From assembly GCA_045645485.1 (NCBI GenBank), contig JAZRIX010000029.1, positions 1 to 26,524 on the forward strand: a stretch of DNA of 26,524 nt, read 5' to 3'. Below are positions 24,058-26,524 of the stretch, in pieces. Both the position numbers and the translations under genes were made by a program. The notes below the pieces were generated by a model that did not search any database, was not told the DNA's origin, and was given only the letters and a program-made list of their open reading frames with translations. This DNA comes from SIG440 sp045645485. Its GTDB lineage: Bacteria; Bacillota; Clostridia; Monoglobales; Monoglobaceae. Positions within the stretch are counted from its first letter, which is position 1. Each line of letters opens with the position of its first letter.

Positions 24058-24933
24058 TCAATAAATACTATCTCTTGCACTTTTAATTTCATTATACAAC
24101 TGAACATAGCTTTCATGTCGGCTTTTTGCAATATCACCGCGTTTGACCGCCTCAAGTATACTGCAATCCGGCTCGCTTCTGTGACTGCAGTCAAGAAAAC
24201 GGCATCCCGTATTATGTTCTTCAAATTCACGGAACATTTTCCCAAGCTCTTCAAGGGGAATATCATTAATATCAAAAGAACTGAATCCGGGCGTGTCAAT
24301 AATATATCCGCCAAAGGGCAGTTCCGCAAGTTCAGAATGACGGGTGGTATGACGTCCGCGTTCCAATTTACGGCTGACAGAACCCGTCTCAAACACTTCA
24401 CGTTCCATAAGCCGATTGATAAGGCTTGACTTTCCAACACCTGAATTTCCTGCAAAAACAGTAATCTCGTCCTTCAAAAAAGCTCGCAGAGGTTCAATAC
24501 CTTCATTTTTTTCAGCACTTGAAGATATCACCGAAAACCCTGCACCTTCGTATGCGGACATCAAGCCTTCACTACCTCCGATATCCGACTTATTAAAGCA
24601 CACCGCAATTCTCAGCTGTGCATATTCAGCAGAAGCAATAAGCTTGTCAAGTACGTATGCATTGGGTTCAGGACTTGACTGTGCTACAACAACCAACATC
24701 TGTGTCACATTGGAAACCGCTGGTCTTATCAATTCATTCTTTCTTTCCTTTATTTCGTTGATTACTCCGTACTGTCCATCTTCAGACTCAACAATCGCTG
24801 TATCGCCAACAAGCGGGGCAAAGCCCCGCTTTCTGAAAATACCTCTTGCACGACATTCGATTATTCCGCTCGGTGTATTTACATAATAGAATCCACCGAT
24901 ACCTTTTGTTATAATTCCTTCAAAAAAGCCCAT
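24058..24933 (-). CDS. rsgA: Ribosome small-subunit-dependent GTPase A (RsgA)
   Basis: A circularly permuted GTPase that checks late 30S maturation. In 291 residues it has the N-terminal OB fold, then the permuted order of G motifs: NKSD (114-117) before GNSGVGKS (162-169) and DTPG (213-216), followed by a zinc site (Cys244, Cys249, His251, Cys257). ATG 24933 follows AAGAGGTAAATT and begins 10 bases after the kinase gene. A 9-bp GC-rich hairpin lies within the OB-fold coding sequence at 24811-24831. Confidence 0.96.
   Translation of the reverse strand: MGFFEGIITKGIGGFYYVNTPSGIIECRARGIFRKRGFAPLVGDTAIVESEDGQYGVINEIKERKNELIRPAVSNVTQMLVVVAQSSPEPNAYVLDKLIASAEYAQLRIAVCFNKSDIGGSEGLMSAYEGAGFSVISSSAEKNEGIEPLRAFLKDEITVFAGNSGVGKSSLINRLMEREVFETGSVSRKLERGRHTTRHSELAELPFGGYIIDTPGFSSFDINDIPLEELGKMFREFEEHNTGCRFLDCSHRSEPDCSILEAVKRGDIAKSRHESYVQLYNEIKSARDSIY
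24811..24831. repeat. GC-rich inverted repeat inside rsgA
   Basis: Perfect 9-bp arms (AAGCGGGGC / GCCCCGCTT) flank a 3-base loop, within codons about 34-42 of rsgA. It stands out from the AT-rich surroundings. No T-tract follows on either strand, so it is not a standard terminator. Confidence 0.6.
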
Positions 24934-24943
24934 AATTTACCTC

Positions 24944-26524
24944 TTAGTGAAGTCTGACTGTTCCCTTCTGCTGTGAAACACCGTCATGGAGAATCTCTAC
25001 TTCAACTGAATTTGTTGTACCTTCCAGCTTGACAGTATCACTTTCACCTTTTCTGAGTCTCTTGCTGTAAACAGTTCTTCCGTTGACATTAACCTGAACA
25101 ACCGCATCTTCTTTATTCTTTGGTCCGTAAAGGGTTACAATTGAGCTTTTCTTCTGAACAGCTGGAGCCTGTTCTTCCTTTTTAGAATCCTCTGAACCTG
25201 TAGCAGTTGAGTCACCCTTTGTTTCATCCTTGGGTTCTGTCTTTGACTCATCCTTTTTTTCGTCCTCAGGCTTTCTTCCATCCGACTCTTCGTTTTTCTT
25301 ATCGGAAGAATCAGTTTCTTTCTTATCGTCTTTTTTGTCTTCTTCGTCCTTCTTTTCAGGGCCCTTGCTTATATATAGAATTACCTCGTCTCCCTGACGG
25401 ACAAAAGCTCCAGCAGGAGGATCCTGACCAATAATCTTTCCCTTTGGCTCATCATCGCTGAATTTTGAAACCGTATCAACCTTCAGACCGTTCTTTTTGA
25501 TTGCAATTTCCGCTTTTCTTACGTCATCATAATTTGTATAGTCCAAAAGTCGGATATCGCCTTTGCCTTCACTGATTTTTACTGAAATTACTATTATATC
25601 TTTTTTTGCATACTTGCTTTCCGCCTTTGGCGTCTGACTGAGAATTGTACCCTTTTCTCTGTCACTTTCTACAACCTCTTCCTTGATAATATTGAATGAA
25701 TAACCAAGGTCTGGGTCTGCATTTTTAACATACTTTTCTACAGCGTCTTCATAGAGCATCCCCTGAAGATCAGGAATAACAACTCTGTCAACATCAGAGC
25801 CAAACAAACCGCTTACCCACATAAAAGCTCCGGCAATAACAAGAATAATGGCAACTGCACAAATCATCGCAAATGCAATAACCTTTTTTTCTTTCTTCTT
25901 ATCAATTTCGTCAGGTATTTGCTTTTTCTTTTTCATCTCATCTATTATTTTATTTTCCTCCTTTTCAGAAGAACTGTTCTTTTCTCTTTCTACCACAGAT
26001 TCCGTATCCTTGGGTTCAAGCTCTACAGCAGGCATAATAAGAGTATTGTCAGATATTTTTTCCTCTTTTGACGTTTCATCATCAAAGATAATTATTCTGT
26101 CCGGATCATTGAGAACACCTGCAAGGTCAACAATAAACTCTGATGTATTTTTGTATCTCGATGAAACATCCTTTGCCATAGCACGTAGTACAATGTTTTC
26201 AAGTGAAAGTGGAATGGTTATATTGTATTCACGTGGTGAAATAGGACTGTCCTGAAGATGCATTATAGCTACCGCCACAGCTCTGTCATTGTCAAACGGA
26301 AGCTTTCCTGTCAGCAGTTCATAAAGAACAACACCCAAAGAATATATATCCGAACGTTCGTCTGTGTATCCGCCTCTTGCCTGTTCAGGAGAAATGTAGT
26401 GAACAGAACCTATAGCCGTATCCTCGCAGGTTACTGTTGACTGCATATTGGCTCTGGCGATACCAAAGTCTGTCACCTTCATCACACCGTCTGAGGACAT
26501 AATTATGTTATGCGGCTTGATATC
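24944..26524 (-). CDS. prkC: PASTA-domain Ser/Thr protein kinase (PrkC/PknB/Stk type), N-terminus outside the window
   Basis: A membrane kinase that senses cell-wall fragments and phosphorylates division and wall proteins. The window enters at the catalytic-loop Asp (DIKPHN); DFG, the activation segment and the SPEQ motif follow. After a juxtamembrane linker (about 130-213 of the visible part) comes one membrane helix (about 215-237) and two PASTA repeats (about 240-315 and 316-385). Then come a Lys/Glu/Asp-rich spacer of about 65 residues and a C-terminal beta-rich domain (about 460-526). Roughly the first 140 residues, including the P-loop and active-site Lys, are missing. The open frame continues to the window edge. 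It is followed by rsgA after 10 bases. Confidence 0.95.
   Translation of the reverse strand, partial: DIKPHNIIMSSDGVMKVTDFGIARANMQSTVTCEDTAIGSVHYISPEQARGGYTDERSDIYSLGVVLYELLTGKLPFDNDRAVAVAIMHLQDSPISPREYNITIPLSLENIVLRAMAKDVSSRYKNTSEFIVDLAGVLNDPDRIIIFDDETSKEEKISDNTLIMPAVELEPKDTESVVEREKNSSSEKEENKIIDEMKKKKQIPDEIDKKKEKKVIAFAMICAVAIILVIAGAFMWVSGLFGSDVDRVVIPDLQGMLYEDAVEKYVKNADPDLGYSFNIIKEEVVESDREKGTILSQTPKAESKYAKKDIIVISVKISEGKGDIRLLDYTNYDDVRKAEIAIKKNGLKVDTVSKFSDDEPKGKIIGQDPPAGAFVRQGDEVILYISKGPEKKDEEDKKDDKKETDSSDKKNEESDGRKPEDEKKDESKTEPKDETKGDSTATGSEDSKKEEQAPAVQKKSSIVTLYGPKNKEDAVVQVNVNGRTVYSKRLRKGESDTVKLEGTTNSVEVEILHDGVSQQKGTVRLH

Noticed and set aside
23722..24429. Plus-strand open frame of 235 codons opposite rpe and rsgA
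   Set aside because: It lies entirely antisense to two well-supported genes, has no recognisable domain, and crosses their boundary.
24811..24831. Hairpin in rsgA as a terminator
   Set aside because: No T-run follows on either strand, and it is inside a conserved coding region.
25250..25400. Low-complexity Lys/Glu/Asp coding stretch considered as a tandem DNA repeat
   Set aside because: The repetition is in amino-acid composition only; no exact nucleotide unit repeats.
1..26524. CRISPR arrays, insertion sequences, tRNA or rRNA genes, toxin-antitoxin or phage-defence genes
   Set aside because: Genes fill nearly all of the window; no spaced direct repeats, transposase motifs or tRNA-like cloverleaf regions were seen in the gaps.

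Overview
The window looks like a piece of the chromosome of a low-to-medium GC, endospore-lineage Firmicute of class Clostridia, most plausibly an Oscillospirales/Ruminococcus-type gut bacterium. The reasons are AT-rich intergenic DNA, strong AGGAGG-type ribosome binding sites with many GTG/TTG starts, a SpoIVFB-type site-2 protease, a PASTA-domain Ser/Thr kinase, an FHA-SEDS-PBP cluster, the paired radical-SAM genes upstream of rplU, and a secreted protein with a repeat ending in a LLNYGAAAQxYF-type motif that I associate with clostridial surface proteins. The taxonomic call is inference. Almost everything is on the minus strand, so the operons read from high to low coordinates; only the spoIVF-like pair at 19177-20344 is on the plus strand.

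Right end to 20.3 kb (minus): a PASTA kinase cut by the window edge, then rsgA, rpe, thiN and a 782-residue secreted beta-helix-like protein. All are tightly spaced and end at an intrinsic terminator at 20348-20383. The plus-strand pair, a small membrane protein plus an M50 protease, faces this operon. Its promoter region is shared back-to-back with the next minus-strand operon.

19.05 to 14.3 kb (minus): two radical-SAM-associated genes, then a near-consensus promoter and an L21-leader-like 5' UTR, rplU, rpmA, a terminator or attenuator, and obgE. The prp/ysxB gene usually found between rplU and rpmA in Firmicutes is missing, and the L27 protein correspondingly lacks the N-terminal extension that Prp removes. 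Just past obgE is a short remnant of an MFS transporter, followed by a strong terminator. The 338-base stretch between the regulator start and the obgE stop is therefore fully accounted for: remnant, terminator, promoter and operator.

14.13 to 5.7 kb (minus): a polyamine uptake operon (XRE-cupin regulator, potA, potB and a fused potC-potD gene) driven by a promoter with a perfect -10, with a 9-bp-arm palindrome over the transcription start. It runs with only 10- and 19-base gaps into the housekeeping genes pth and mfd.

5.67 kb to the left end (minus): a membrane-anchored parvulin-type foldase with its own promoter and terminator. It is followed by an FHA protein, a SEDS glycosyltransferase and a class B PBP with overlapping ends (a cell-wall elongation/division module), then truA, then a promoter and the first 52 codons of a hexapeptide-repeat (left-handed beta-helix) transferase-like protein.

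Most of the window is core housekeeping. I did not find a convincing new defence or mobile system. The points I consider most worth following are the secreted tandem-repeat protein tied to the PASTA-kinase operon, the LytM-less SpoIVFA-like/SpoIVFB pair, the prp/L27-extension co-loss, the PotC-PotD fusion, the regulator operator, and the MFS remnant.
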